Shown in pieces: positions 45,376 through 57,643 of a stretch of DNA of 64,000 bases (the stretch's first letter is position 1; each line of letters starts with the position of its first letter). Location of the stretch: the NCBI GenBank assembly GCA_019285755.1, contig CP079103.1:1116001-1180000 (forward strand), read 5' to 3'. The translations under genes and the position numbers were made by a program. The notes below the pieces were generated by a model. That model worked only from the letters and a program-made list of their open reading frames with translations. It ran no database searches and was not told where the DNA came from. Origin of the DNA: Chitinophaga sp. E66 (GTDB lineage: Bacteria; Bacteroidota; Bacteroidia; Chitinophagales; Chitinophagaceae).

Positions 45376-45400
45376 CACTGTTTGAAATAATAGACAATCT

Positions 45401-46777
45401 ATGGCCAACATACTGATCATCGACGACGAAAAGAGCATCCGCAAAACGCTTAGCGAAATCCTCAGCTACGAAGGGTATAAAATCGACGAAGCCGCAGACG
45501 GGGCCGAAGGCTTCAAGATGTTCCAGGCCAAGACCTACGACGCCGTGCTGTGCGATATCAAAATGCCGAAGATGGACGGCCTCGAGTTCCTGGAGAAAGC
45601 CCGCGAGATCAACGGCGACGTGCCCATCATCATGGTGTCCGGCCACGGCAACATCGACACCGCCGTAGACGCGGTGAAGAAAGGCGCCTACGACTACATC
45701 TCCAAACCTCCCGACCTCAACCGCCTCCTCATCACCCTCCGCAACGCGCTCGACAAAACCACCCTGGTGGCGGAAACCAAGACGCTGCGCAAAAGGTGAA
45801 TAAAACGCCCGATATGATCGGCGAATCTTCGCCCATCGTGAAGATCAAGGAAACCATCCTCAAAGTAGCGCCTACAGACGCACGCGTGCTCGTAACCGGA
45901 GAAAACGGCGCGGGCAAGGAGCTCGTAGCCCGCTGGATACATGCGTACAGCAACCGCGCTAACGGCCCGCTGGTGGAAGTGAACTGCGCCGCCATCCCCT
46001 CGGAGCTCATCGAGTCCGAACTGTTCGGCCACGAGAAAGGCTCGTTCACATCTGCCGTGAAGCAACGCATCGGCAAGTTCGAACAAGCCAGCGGCGGAAC
46101 GCTTTTCCTCGACGAGATCGGAGATATGAGCCTCAGCGCCAGGCCAAAGTGCTCCGCGCACTGCAGGAAGGCAAGATCACCAGGGTAGGAGGAGATAAGG
46201 AGATCAGCGTGGACGTTCGCGTGGTGGCGGCAACCAATAAGGACCTGCTCCGCGAAGTGGAAGACAAGAACTTCCGCCTCGACCTCTACCACCGCCTCAG
46301 CGTTATCCTCATACACGTGCCTTCACTGAACGACCGCCGCGATGACGTGCCACTGCTCGTAGAGCACTTCCTGGAAAGCGTATGCGCAGAATATGGCATG
46401 CCGAAGAAAACGGCGGATAAAGAGGCGATGACGGCACTGAAGAACCACCAGTGGACGGGCAACATCCGCGAACTGCGCAACGTGGTGGAAAGACTGTGAT
46501 CCTCTCCGGCAAAACCATCACGGCAGACGATGTGGAGAATTACGTGGTGCCCAATCACGACAAAAAAAAAAGCCACTACCTGAATGATGAGCTCCTCGTG
46601 CTGACCAGGCTGCACGACTTTCGCGACGAAGTGGAAAAGATATTCATCGAATTCATGTTGCAAAAGAACGGATGGAACGTAACGAAAACCGCACAGGCGC
46701 TGGACATCCAGCGGAGCCATCTCTACAACAAGATGGAACGTTACGACATCCGCAAAACCGCCGGCGGGGATGAGTAA
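45401..46777 (+). CDS. NtrC-family sigma-54-dependent response regulator
   Basis: Receiver, AAA+ activator and HTH. Receiver: IDDEKSIRKTL, phospho-Asp in VLCDIKMPKMDG, Lys in YISKP. AAA+: Walker A VTGENGAGKELVARW, sigma-54-contacting loop GSFTSA (canonical GAFTGA), Walker B GTLFLDEIGDMSL, sensor LDLYHRLSVILIHVPSL, and WTGNIRELRNVVERL. C-terminal Fis-type HTH: VTKTAQALDIQRSHLYNKM. Breaks at about 45798, 46140 and 46495. About 458 aa. No histidine kinase is adjacent, so its partner is unknown. It overlaps the next gene by 8 bp. Confidence 0.93.
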
Positions 46778-47421
46778 AGGCACATTTACCTAATCAGCGG
46801 CCTGGGGGCCGACGAACGTGTGTTCGAACGGCTCGTATTCCCGGCCGACTGTGAAGTGCATTATCTGCCCTGGATCACCCCCTCAATGCCGAAGAGCCCA
46901 TCGCTGAATACGCGGGGCGCATGGCCCGGAGGATACTCCATCCGGAACCCATCCTGGTCGGATTGTCTTTCGGCGGCATGATGAGCATAGAGATCGCCCG
47001 GCAGATACCGGTGAGGCAGGTGGTACTTATTTCCAGCGTGAAGGGCCGTCAGGAAATGCCGCCATATTATAATGGCTTTGCGCGGAAAGTGCTGCACCGC
47101 CTGCCTGACAGGCTGCTGTTCACCAACCGCCGGTTCATCGTCCAGCTCTTCATGCAATGCGGCAGCGAAGCGGAGCGCCGGCTGCTGGACGATTACCTCG
47201 GTAAAAAGGATCTCCGCTATATGCGATGGGCGCTTAACGCCATCCTGCAATGGAATAACGACTGGACGCCTCCCGGCGTCGTACATATCCATGGCACCAG
47301 CGACAGGCCGTTCCCGCGGCGCTACGTTGCACCTACGCACACGATCATTAACGGTGGTCATTTCATGATCATGAACCGTGCGGAAGAAATCAGTTACATA
47401 CTGGAGAAAAGCCTGATGTAA
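46770..47421 (+). CDS. Small alpha/beta hydrolase-like protein
   Basis: About 217 aa, starting at the ATG that overlaps the regulator stop (ATGAGTAA). After repair near 46793 it reads LISGLGADERVFERLVFP, a second break lies at about 46880, then EPILVGLSFGGMMSIEIA with the nucleophile Ser in GLSFGG. HIHGTSDRPFP would supply the acid and INGGHFMIMNRAEEIS the His. No signal peptide. The oxyanion loop is short and the substrate unknown. Coupling to the sigma-54 regulator by overlap suggests co-expression but not necessarily shared function. Confidence 0.8.
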
Positions 47422-47425
47422 ACCG

Positions 47426-48323
47426 CTAGGAAGCAGATACCGGCTTGCGGCGGGCATATTGCAGCACCTCGTCCATCGAGAGCAGCGTTTTCACGTTATC
47501 GGGAAGGGGCACGGAAATGCGTGCGATCTGCGGTCCGGAGATGGTGACGGGTATGCCGGGAACAGGCGGCCGAGATCCTTTACGAAATTATCGAGCGCGC
47601 GCTGGGGAAGTTGGTGATGATATGCGTGTAGATATGGTCTACCTGCTTGCGGTCGGTATAAAAGCAGAGATCCTCCAGCGGCACATTGGCGCCGAAGTTC
47701 ACCACCGTACAACCATTCTTCTTGAGGAGATAATGCATGAAAAGAAGCGGGATCTCATGCCATTCGCCTTCCGGAAGAAAGACCATGAAGCATTCGGCAG
47801 GGTTCTGGGGAATGTCCAGCCCGTCGATGGCGACCATCAGCTTCTTGCGGATGATGTTAGTGGCGAAGTGCTCCTGTGCCGGAATTACGCAATCTACCAG
47901 CCAGAGCAGGCCGATGCGTTCGAGGTAGGGGTAGATCACTTTGAGGATGCATTGCTCGAAGCCCATGCGGAGCAATACGTTGTGGAAGATCTTCTCGAAA
48001 CGTATCTGGTCGAAGTCGATCATGGCTTCCACGAGCTGGTTGATGTAGACCTGGTGCAGGTGGCTGCCCTTATGCCCTGTCTCTTCCAGCGATAGTTGCT
48101 TGATCTCTTCCTCCGTCATCCCCACGATCTTCGAAATCTTGTATCCATGCCTGTAGAGATAGGCAATACGCATAATGTGCTTCAGGTCGCCGTTGTCATA
48201 GACGCGATGGTTCGTGTCTTTGCGCTTGGGACGAAGCACATTGTAGCGCTGTTCCCATATGCGAATGGTGTGCGCCTTGATGCCGGTGAGGCTTTCAATG
48301 TCTTTTATCGTAAAGCTGTTCAA
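47426..48323 (-). CDS. MerR-family regulator with cobalamin-binding-type C-terminal domain
   Basis: N-terminal MerR HTH: FTIKDIESLTGIKAHTIRIWEQRYNVL. A helical B12-binding_2-like part holds WLVDCVIPAQEH, i.e. W, nine residues, EH as in CarH-type photoreceptors. A Rossmann-like part starts FMVFLPEGEWHEIPLLFMHYL: His is kept, but DxHxxG is altered to ExHxxP. The end reads ISGPQIARISVPLPDNVKTL and QYARRKPVSAS after repair of breaks at about 47605 and 47560. The start is TTG at 48323 because a -7 box lies at 48345-48352. About 299 aa. Light, cobalamin or another ligand are all open. Confidence 0.85.
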
Positions 48324-48344
48324 GGTTCTGGATATAGAATTAAA

Positions 48345-48352
48345 CAAAAATA
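48345..48352 (-). promoter_or_regulatory. -7 promoter box of the MerR/B12-type regulator
   Basis: Minus-strand TATTTTTG, exact match, 21 nt before the TTG at 48323; it makes a start at 48347 impossible. Confidence 0.5.
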
Positions 48353-48452
48353 GAAATAAAGTGGTTCAACCGCTGTTTTCGTCCGAAACTTACGTGGTAT
48401 TTTTTAAGAAAACTTTATCTTCAGAAAAAACAGCTGACAATTAACAGAATAT

Positions 48453-48460
48453 TATATTTG
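48453..48460 (+). promoter_or_regulatory. -7 promoter box of lepB
   Basis: TATATTTG, exact match, 27 nt before the ATG at 48488; divergent from the MerR-type gene. Confidence 0.6.
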
Positions 48461-48487
48461 TTGATAAAATAAACTAAAACACACAGC

Positions 48488-49651
48488 ATGAATCTGGTAT
48501 TTTGGAAGAAGAAGGACGGCCAGCCGAAGAAAAAGAAGTCCGCCGTGCGGGAGTGGCTGGATGCGGCCATCTTCGCCATTATCGCGGCCACGTTGATCCG
48601 TACCTTCATTTTCGAAGCCTACACTATCCCTACGCCGTCTATGGAGAAGACGCTTTTGGTCAACGACTTTCTCTTCGTAAGTAAAGTTAGCTACGGCCCG
48701 CGCATTCCCATGACACCGCTGGCTGTTCCCTTTACCCATCATACGCTCCCGTTCACGAAATTTACCAAGGCATATTCTGAAGCAGTACATTGGAAGTACC
48801 GCCGTCTGCCCGGCTTCAGCGACCTGAAGCGCAACGATGTGGTGGTCTTCAACTTCCCCGAAGGCGACACCGTGGCCCTGGAGATCCAGGAGAGCGGTTT
48901 TACTCCGACGAAGTGCGCAAGAACGGCCGCGATTTCGTCTGGAACACATATCATGTCATCTCCCGGCCTGTAGATAAACGCGAAAACTATATCAAACGTT
49001 GTGTAGGCATCCCGGGCGACAGCCTGGCTATCCGCGACGGCATCGTTGTCGTAAACGGCGTTCCGGAGAATCCGCCTCCCGCGGGCGAGCTTCTATACCG
49101 TTCAAACCCGCGACGGCAGCTCCCTCAACCCGATGCGCCTGGAAGAACTGGGCATCGATGACGTACCGGCCGGAAACGTGCTCAACATGACGCCTTCCGA
49201 GTCTAAAGCCGTAGAGAACCTCGGCGAAGCCGTTACTGCTGTTACGCCTTACACCTATGAACCGAACAATGACGTTTGGCCGCATGACACTTCCAAATTC
49301 CATTACTCTATCGATAACTTCGGTCCTATCTACATTCCTAAGAAAGGCGCCACCGTTCAGCTGGATAGTAACTCCATCGAGCTGTACCGCCGCATTATCG
49401 CAGTGTATGAAGGCAACAAGCTCGAAGAGAAAGGCCCGAACCAGTTTGTCATCAATGGTCAGCCCGCTACTTCCTACACCTTCAAAATGGATTATTACTG
49501 GATGATGGGCGACAACCGCCACCGCTCTCTCGACTCCCGATTCTGGGGCTTCGTCCCGGAGGATCATATCGTCGGCAAGGCCTGGATGATCTGGATGAGC
49601 TATGGAAAGAACGGCATCCGCTGGAGCCGCCTGTTCCGCACCATCAAATAA
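48488..49651 (+). CDS. lepB: Signal peptidase I
   Basis: Inner-membrane peptidase removing Sec and Tat signal peptides. Lys-rich N-terminus, one span ([20 protein letters not shown]), catalytic Ser in [13 protein letters not shown], catalytic Lys in [16 protein letters not shown], box [27 protein letters not shown] large insertion between boxes B and D makes it about 388 aa, usual in Bacteroidota. Breaks at about 48905 and 49080. Confidence 0.95.
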
Positions 49652-49677
49652 CGAATAACGACACAATAAGTTCAAAA

Positions 49678-49741
49678 AAGGCAGTCGCGCCAGCGTCAAC
49701 CGGAAAAAATGTACTTTCGGAGACGGCAGCGCGACTGCCTT
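49678..49741. terminator. Large inverted repeat after lepB
   Basis: AAGGCAGTCGCGC (49678-49690) pairs with GCGCGACTGCCTT (49729-49741) around 38 nt that contain a nested CGTC..GACG. T-rich sequence follows. Most likely a terminator with an unusually large head. Confidence 0.65.
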
Positions 49742-49761
49742 CTTTATATAAACGCCCATCC

Positions 49762-50250
49762 ATGGAAACAAAAACCCGGCACACGATAGAATTCGATACC
49801 TACCCGGACATAGCAGCCCTCCCGGCAGCAGACGCGGCCCTGCTCCGCCAGGCCCGTACCGCCACGCGGGATGCCTACGCGCCTTATTCCCGGTTCAGGG
49901 TAGGGGCTGCCGCCCTGTTGGAAAACGGGGAGGTGCTGACGGGCACCAACCAGGAAAACGCCAGCTATCCCGTGGGGATCTGTGCGGAAAGGACGGTGCT
50001 GTCCGTCGCTTCCGGTCTTCATCCGAATGTACCAGTGCTGGCAATTGCCGTTAGTTATGACAACGAGCTTGCGCCCTCCGTGGCCCCCATCGCCCCCTGC
50101 GGCATTTGCCGGCAGACGCTTATGGAATACCAGGCCCGCTACCAGCGCCCCATCCGCCTAATCCTTGCCGGCCTCTCCGGGCAGGTGATCGTTGTGACAG
50201 ACAGTGCAGACCTGATGCCTTTGTCATTTTCTGCTAATAGTATGAAATAA
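49762..50250 (+). CDS. cdd: Cytidine deaminase
   Basis: Pyrimidine salvage enzyme deaminating (deoxy)cytidine to (deoxy)uridine. Intact, 162 aa. YAPYSRFRVGAAALLENG, catalytic zinc motif GICAERTVLS (Cys, Glu) and APCGICRQTLMEY (two Cys), i.e. the tetrameric short form. The first 22 residues extend slightly beyond the family core. Single gene. Confidence 0.95.
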   Translation: METKTRHTIEFDTYPDIAALPAADAALLRQARTATRDAYAPYSRFRVGAAALLENGEVLTGTNQENASYPVGICAERTVLSVASGLHPNVPVLAIAVSYDNELAPSVAPIAPCGICRQTLMEYQARYQRPIRLILAGLSGQVIVVTDSADLMPLSFSANSMK

Positions 50251-50256
50251 ATTATA

Positions 50257-50264
50257 TATATTTG
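50257..50264 (+). promoter_or_regulatory. -7 promoter box of the TPR gene
   Basis: TATATTTG, exact match, 25 nt before the ATG at 50290. Confidence 0.55.
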
Positions 50265-50289
50265 GTTCAGTGCCTAAGCACCTTGAACC

Positions 50290-51289
50290 ATGTTCCTATA
50301 CCGCTGTATCCTTATCCTATGCCTAAGCGGCCCGGCGTTTCTGCCTGTGGCCGCATCGGTCCCGCCACCCGGCCGCGACCGTGCTACCGAATTATTCAGG
50401 AAAGGAGAACGCTGCATGCTGGAAGGCCGGCTCGATGAAGCGGAGCAATGCTTTACCGACGCCATAGGGGCCAACCGGAAGTACGCGCAGCCGTACCTGC
50501 AACTGGCGGTGTTACACCGGCTGCGGCAGGAGCGTGAGCTGGCGCGGCAGCGGTACCTGGCTTTGCTGAAGGAAGTGCCGGAGGAGCCCTCGGCCTGGCA
50601 GGCCTCGCGGAAGTGTGTTTCGAGCAGCAATCGTGGGAAGACGCGCTCACCTGGGCCAGGCGCGCGCAGGAACAAGGGGCGCCGAGGATGGACGCGATTA
50701 TCGGTAATTGTTACGCCGCGCTCGATCAGCCCGCCGAAGCCATACGGGCGCTGGAAGCCTCGCTGAAGGACGAGCCCTGCGAGCCCTCCCTCTGCCGGAG
50801 ACTGGCCCGGTTATATGCGCAGGAAGAAAATTACGCCTTCGCCCTTAGAATTTACGAAGAAGCACTGAAGGCAGACAGTATGTCTGCGGATTTATATTTG
50901 GAATCAGGAATGATGCATTTTAACATGGAAAACTACAAAAACGCCGCCGGCGCATTTGAAATGGCAGCCAGGTACGGAGCTTCCGGCGATGCGGATCTTT
51001 ATGTAAACCTGGGTGTGGCCTACCTGCAACAGGCCGCCTACGACGACGCCATTTCCAACCTGAAAAAGCGCTCCAGCTGCGGAACTCAGACATCCGCATT
51101 ATGCAACACCTCGCCCATGCCTACTTTAAAAAGCAAAGCTACGTGGAAGCCGCCATGCAATGGAACCGTATACTCGTGCTCCAGCCGCAAAACGCTTTTG
51201 CAATGTTCATGCTCGGGAAATCCTATATCTGTTCAGGAGAAGTAGTGAAGGGGCAACAAATCTGCGACCAGGCGCTGCAGTTACATTAA
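50290..51289 (+). CDS. Exported TPR-repeat protein
   Basis: Signal peptide MFLYRCILILCLSGPAFLPVAA, then about eight tetratricopeptide repeats, e.g. ATELFRKGERCMLEGRLDEAEQCF, YEEALKADSMSADLYLESGM, YVNLGVAYLQQAAYDDAISN and NAFAMFMLGKSYICSGEVVKG. Breaks at about 50605 and 51065. About 333 aa. A periplasmic protein-protein interaction scaffold; no specific partner can be named. Convergent with argS; a perfect 15-bp hairpin separates them. Confidence 0.8.
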
Positions 51290-51306
51290 TTACAGAAACG
51301 GCTGAA

Positions 51307-51340
51307 CGAAATGTCAATGACAGGCGTCATTGACATTTCG
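51307..51340. terminator. Perfect 15-bp hairpin between convergent TPR gene and argS
   Basis: CGAAATGTCAATGAC and its exact complement flank AGGC. Neither side has a proper T run, so termination is inferred from position only. Confidence 0.6.
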
Positions 51341-51352
51341 TCAGTATATTTC

Positions 51353-53282
51353 CTACATTCTTTCAGGTACCCGGATGCCCAGGAACTTCATGGCCTGGCG
51401 GATGGTATTGCTCGTGAGGGACGCGATCTGCAGGCGCAGCTTGCGCTTGTCTTCGTTTTCAGCGTCACGGACGGAGTAAATATATTTACCCGCTTCTTTC
51501 TTCGCGTAGAAGGAGTTGAAGGTCTGTGCCAGGAGGAAGGCATAGTTCGCGATCACAGAGGGGCTCATGTCACGGCCGGCTTCCGCCAGCGTTTCACCGA
51601 ACTGTTCGTTGATCTTGATGAGCTCCTTTTCCATGGGCAACAGCGTATCAGTATGGCTGTAGCTGGACAGGGCCGCCAGGTCTTCCGCGGAAAACTCGCG
51701 CAGGATAGACCGGATACGGGCGTAGCTGTATTGAATGAACGGACCGGTAAAGCCATGAATGTCGATAGACTCTTCCGGGTTAAATACCATTTTCTTTTTC
51801 GGGTCTACTTTCAGGAGGAAGAACTTCATTGCACCGAGACCGATGGTCTCGTAGAGCTCGCGGAGCTCTTCTTCGGAGAAGTCTTTCACCTTACCGAGTT
51901 CTTCGGTGTATCTGGCGGCGGTGGATACCATTTCTTCTACTAAATCATCTGCGTCTACCACGGTGCCTTCGCGGCTTTTCATACGGCCGTGCGGGAGTTC
52001 CACCATGCCATAGGAGAGGTGGGCGATGCCGTCTGCAGAAGGCTCGCCGAGCTTCTGCATGATGAGCTTCAGCACCTTAAAGTGATAGTTCTGCTCGTCT
52101 GCCACCACGTATACGCTTTCGTCCATCTGGTAGTCGTCGTATTTGAGGCGGGCCGTGCCGATGTCCTGCGTGATATAAACGGAGGTACCGTCTCCGCGGA
52201 GCACGAGCTTTTCGTCGAGCCCGTCTGCGGTGAGGTCGATCCATACGGAGTTATCGGCTTTTTTGAAGAACACGCCTTTGCGGAGGCCTTCTTCGACTAC
52301 GTCTTTCCCCAGCAGGTAGGTGTTGCTTTCGAAGTACATTTTGTCGAAGTCGATGCCGAGGCGTTTGTAAGTCTTCTCGAAGCCTTCGTACACCCAGCTG
52401 TTCATGGTCTGCCACAGGGCGCGGACTTCCGGGTTGCCGGCTTCCCACTGTTGCAGCATGATCTTGGCTTGTTGCATGATCTCGGTGCGGTTGCGGGAGA
52501 GTTCCTTGATCTCGTCTTTTATTTTGCCGGATTTCTCCGCATCGTTCTGTACTTCGGGCTTATGTAGGGCAGTATGCAGTTTGGTGATGCGTTCCAGTTG
52601 TTCGCCTTCGAAGTCGCTGAAGTTGCCTTCCAGCACCCGGGAGATGATGGGCTCGGCCTGGTCGCGGAGGATGGATTCGAAGTGAACGTAGTAGTCGCCT
52701 ACGAGGTGGTCGCCTTTTTGCCGGTGGATTCCGGGGTGTCGCCATGGGCAAAAAGCTGCCAGGCGAGCATGGACTTGCAGATATGGATACCGCGGTCGTT
52801 CACCAGGTTCGCCTTGATCACTTCGTAGCCGTTGGCTTTGAGGATCTCGGAAACGGAGAATCCGAGGAAGTTGTTGCGGAGATGCCCCAGGTGGAGGGGT
52901 TTATTGGTATTGGGGGAGGAGTATTCCACCATCACCTTTTGCCGTTGGCGGGCTGCTGGCCTATGTTGGCATTATGGTGCGCCTGCTGCACGAAGGCCGT
53001 CCAGAAAGCGTCGTGAATGGAGAGGTTGAGGAATCCTTTCACCACATTGAAGCCTGCAACCAGGCCGGGGTGGTTTTCCGCCAGCCATGCACCGATATTT
53101 TGTGCGGTTTCTTCCGGTTTTTGCCGGCTGAACTTTGTAAAAGGGAATACAACGATGGTATACTCGCCCTCGAATTCGGGCTTGGTGGTGTTGACGGACA
53201 CGTCCGCCGCGGTGAAAGGCTGCTGGTACAGCGCCTGTACCGCCGCTGCCGCGGCCTGTTTGATGGAAGCAACTACGCTCAT
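51353..53282 (-). CDS. argS: Arginyl-tRNA synthetase
   Basis: Charges tRNA-Arg. N-terminal additional domain ([20 protein letters not shown]), class I HIGH motif [75 protein letters not shown] (degenerate KMSKS, usual for ArgRS), anticodon-binding DALR domain ([12 protein letters not shown]) ending [11 protein letters not shown]. Breaks at about 52935, 52715 and 52640. About 643 aa after repair, slightly longer than E. coli ArgS. Confidence 0.97.
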
Positions 53283-53333
53283 GAATATTGTCTTAGAAGA
53301 TGGTAGAGGGCAAAGGTAACGGTTCAGAAGGGC

Positions 53334-53368
53334 AAAAAAAAAGAGCAGCGGCCTTGCGGCGCGCTGCT
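53334..53368 (-). terminator. Terminator of the outer-membrane barrel gene
   Basis: AGCAGCG/CGCTGCT stem with a GC-rich loop; on the minus strand it is followed by a long T run. Confidence 0.8.
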
Positions 53369-53394
53369 GTGGGTTTTATAGGCTAATGCCTTGA

Positions 53395-53978
53395 TTATTT
53401 TTTGAGCCGGAAGTTACCGAAGCGGTAAGATACCGAGAACTGCGCCACGGAATTCGCGTGCCTGTCGTCGGTGTCTGTAGCGCTGCTGAGGCCGAAGTTA
53501 TACCGAGCGCCCAGTCCCAGTCCGAAGTCGAAGTCATACCCGAGGCCGAATCCAGGCCGAAATCAACGCCTTTATATCCGTCGCCGATGTCATAGGTATT
53601 GCCGTCGTCTTTCACTTTGGCGGCTACCCTGAAGCCCAGCTGTGGACCAGCCTCTACGTAGAATTCGGGGATGATGTGATACTGCGCCATGATGGGCAGG
53701 TTGATGTAGTTGACTGCTACCGTGTAGTTGTCGAGGATAGGAGGATCGGCAACATAACCCTGGCCGGAATACACCAGCTCGGGTTGGATGCTCCATTGCT
53801 CGTTGAGGCCCACCCGCGCGAAACCGCCGATGTGGATGGAGGCCCTGGTGTTGCTGCGGTCGACGTCCGTCAGCTTGGCGACGTTTAAACCGCCCTTTAC
53901 ACCGAAAATAACTTGTTGTGCTTGTGCTGCTACGCTAAAAAGGGATACAGTCAGGAATAAGAAAATGGATTTTTTCAT
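53395..53978 (-). CDS. PorT/OMP_b-brl_2-type outer-membrane beta-barrel protein
   Basis: Signal peptide MKKSIFLFLTVSLFSVAAQAQ, then VIFGVKGGLNVAKLT, WSIQPELVYSGQGY, NYINLPIMAQYHIIPEFYVEAGPQLGF and, after repair at about 53560 and 53520, a terminal strand ending FRLKK. This is the 8-strand PorT-like family abundant in Bacteroidota. About 195 aa. Role unknown. Confidence 0.82.
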
Positions 53979-54053
53979 CATATGTTAAAGTTGGCAGGGT
54001 TGTTTTAACAAAATGTATGCCGAAGGCTGGGGAGGTATGATAACGGGCAAAAG

Positions 54054-54087
54054 AAAGGGACGGGAGCCCTATGGCGCCCGTCCCTTT
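54054..54087 (-). terminator. Terminator of the OmpA-like gene
   Basis: AAAGGGACGGG/CCCGTCCCTTT, 12-nt loop, T-rich on the minus strand. Confidence 0.8.
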
Positions 54088-54107
54088 GAATGTTATTGAA
54101 TATCAGT

Positions 54108-55450
54108 TTAATAGATAGTGAATTCCACGCGGCGGTTCTGTTGTCTGCCCGCGGCGGTCTTATTGGTGGCGATGGGTTGGTCTTGTCCGTAGCCAGTCGC
54201 TTCTATGCGGCTGGGGTTCACGCCTTTGGATACCAGGTAAGACTTCACTGATTCAGCACGGTCTTTCGACAGGCGCATGTTCAGCGCACGGTTACCGGTG
54301 TTGTCGGTATGGCCTGCCAGTTTGAGGCTAAGGTTCTTCCGGATAAGCAGCGCCGCCACTTCGTTCAGCGATGCGTAGGATTTGGCCCTGATATTGGATT
54401 TGCCGGTTTCGAACTCGAGGTTGTCGATGGCGTTCTTCACCAGGCGGCGGTCATCGTCGGTAATGATCACCTGAACCGGGCCGGGTTTAGCCGTATCGGG
54501 TTTGGGCAGCGGGCAGCCTGAACCGTCTACCTTCTCGCCCGAAGGGGTATTCGGGCATTTGTCGAATACATCGGATACGCCGTCGCCATCGCTGTCGGCC
54601 TGCAGTTTCGCCACATCGGCGGCCAGTTTGGCGTTATTGTTCTTTTCGGCTTCCAGTTCCAGGCGCAGCTGGTCGCGCTGGGCCGCGAGGTCGTCGTACA
54701 TGACGGCGGGGGCGTTGTGCCACTGGAGCTGGGGCTTGGTACGAGCTCCGAGGGCAAATTCCAGCCCGGCGTAACCGTAGGAAAACGGTCTTTGGAAGGA
54801 CCGTAATTATACCCGTCGAGATTATCGCCGTCCACAAAGTTCATGGTGTAGCCGAGGTCGAGGTTCAGGAAGTCGTTCAGGCGGAATTTAATGCCCGCGC
54901 CTACGGGGATGATGAGTTCCTTAATATTACCGTCTGTCTTATATTCCATTTCGGTGCCGTTGGCAGGCGTTACCCGGGGCTATATCCCGCCAGGCCGCCG
55001 CCCACGGAGGCGTAGAACTGGGCGAGGGTTTGCGGTAGGCCCAGTTGATGGTCCCGAAGTTGAAAACGCCGCTGAGGCTGGCGGTCCATTTAAGGCGGGT
55101 CTCGAAGGATTCGTAGGCGCGGTTGGGGTTAGCGCCGTTACCGAGCTCGCGGCTCTGGTCGCCTTTCAGCCGGCCGCCCATATAATCGGCCCGTAGCGCG
55201 AAGAAATGGAGGAGCTGCCATTTGGCATATGCGCCATAGCCATAGCTGATCAGTGATTTGGTGAAATCATTGCTGCCGCCGATGAGCACCGATGGGGCGG
55301 TGATACCGCCGTTAATGCCGAGGAGAAGGTCCTGTAGTTCAGGCCGCCGCCGCCGAAGAGGCTGCTGTGCTGGTTGGGGGCGGGGTCGGGCGTTTGGGCA
55401 ACAGTGAGCAGGGGTGAGGCGGTCATGGCACAAATGACCCACCGTAACAT
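54108..55450 (-). CDS. OmpA-family porin with TSP3 calcium-binding linker
   Basis: Signal peptide MLRWVICAMTASPLLTVAQ, an N-terminal barrel (GAYAKWQLLHFFALRADYMGG, IIPVGAGIKFRLNDFLNLDLGY), a coiled coil (LAAQRDQLRLELEAEKNNNAK), one thrombospondin-3-like linker DSDGDGVSDVFDKCPNTP, and the C-terminal OmpA domain that binds peptidoglycan (LKLAGHTDNTGNRALNMRLS, GYGQDQPIATNKTAAGRQQN). Breaks at about 55335, 54985, 54745 and 54530. About 447 aa. It ties the outer membrane to the cell wall. Confidence 0.9.
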
Positions 55451-55589
55451 GGTTTTTTCATATGAATGTCGGTTGTGTACGTATTTGAAAACAAAAAACA
55501 GACCACTGTGTTCTATAATAGAAGACATCTTTTTATTCTATATACAAAGCTGTTGGACGGAAACTGACATATTTTCAGACTGCCTGCCG

Positions 55590-55605
55590 TTGGCATAATC
55601 ATTGA
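55590..55605 (+). promoter_or_regulatory. Sigma-54-like -24/-12 element before dnaK
   Basis: TTGGCATAATCATTGA has GG and TTG(A) with exactly 10 nt between GG and the -12 dinucleotide, as in sigma-54 promoters, but GA stands where GC is usual. An interrupted palindrome CTGA-7-TCAG (55564-55578) lies upstream. A Shine-Dalgarno-like AAAGGAG lies at 55648-55654. Confidence 0.4.
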
Positions 55606-55615
55606 CCAGACATGA

Positions 55616-57577
<1,962 letters not shown>

Positions 57578-57596
57578 GAATCACTACGAATAACGA

Positions 57597-57630
57597 AAAA
57601 AGCCCGGATGCGCAAGCGCCCGGGCTTTTT
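57597..57630. terminator. Bidirectional terminator after dnaK
   Basis: AAAAAGCCCGG/CCGGGCTTTTT stem, serving dnaK and the convergent hydrolase. Confidence 0.9.
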
Positions 57631-57643
57631 AATGCATAGTGTT

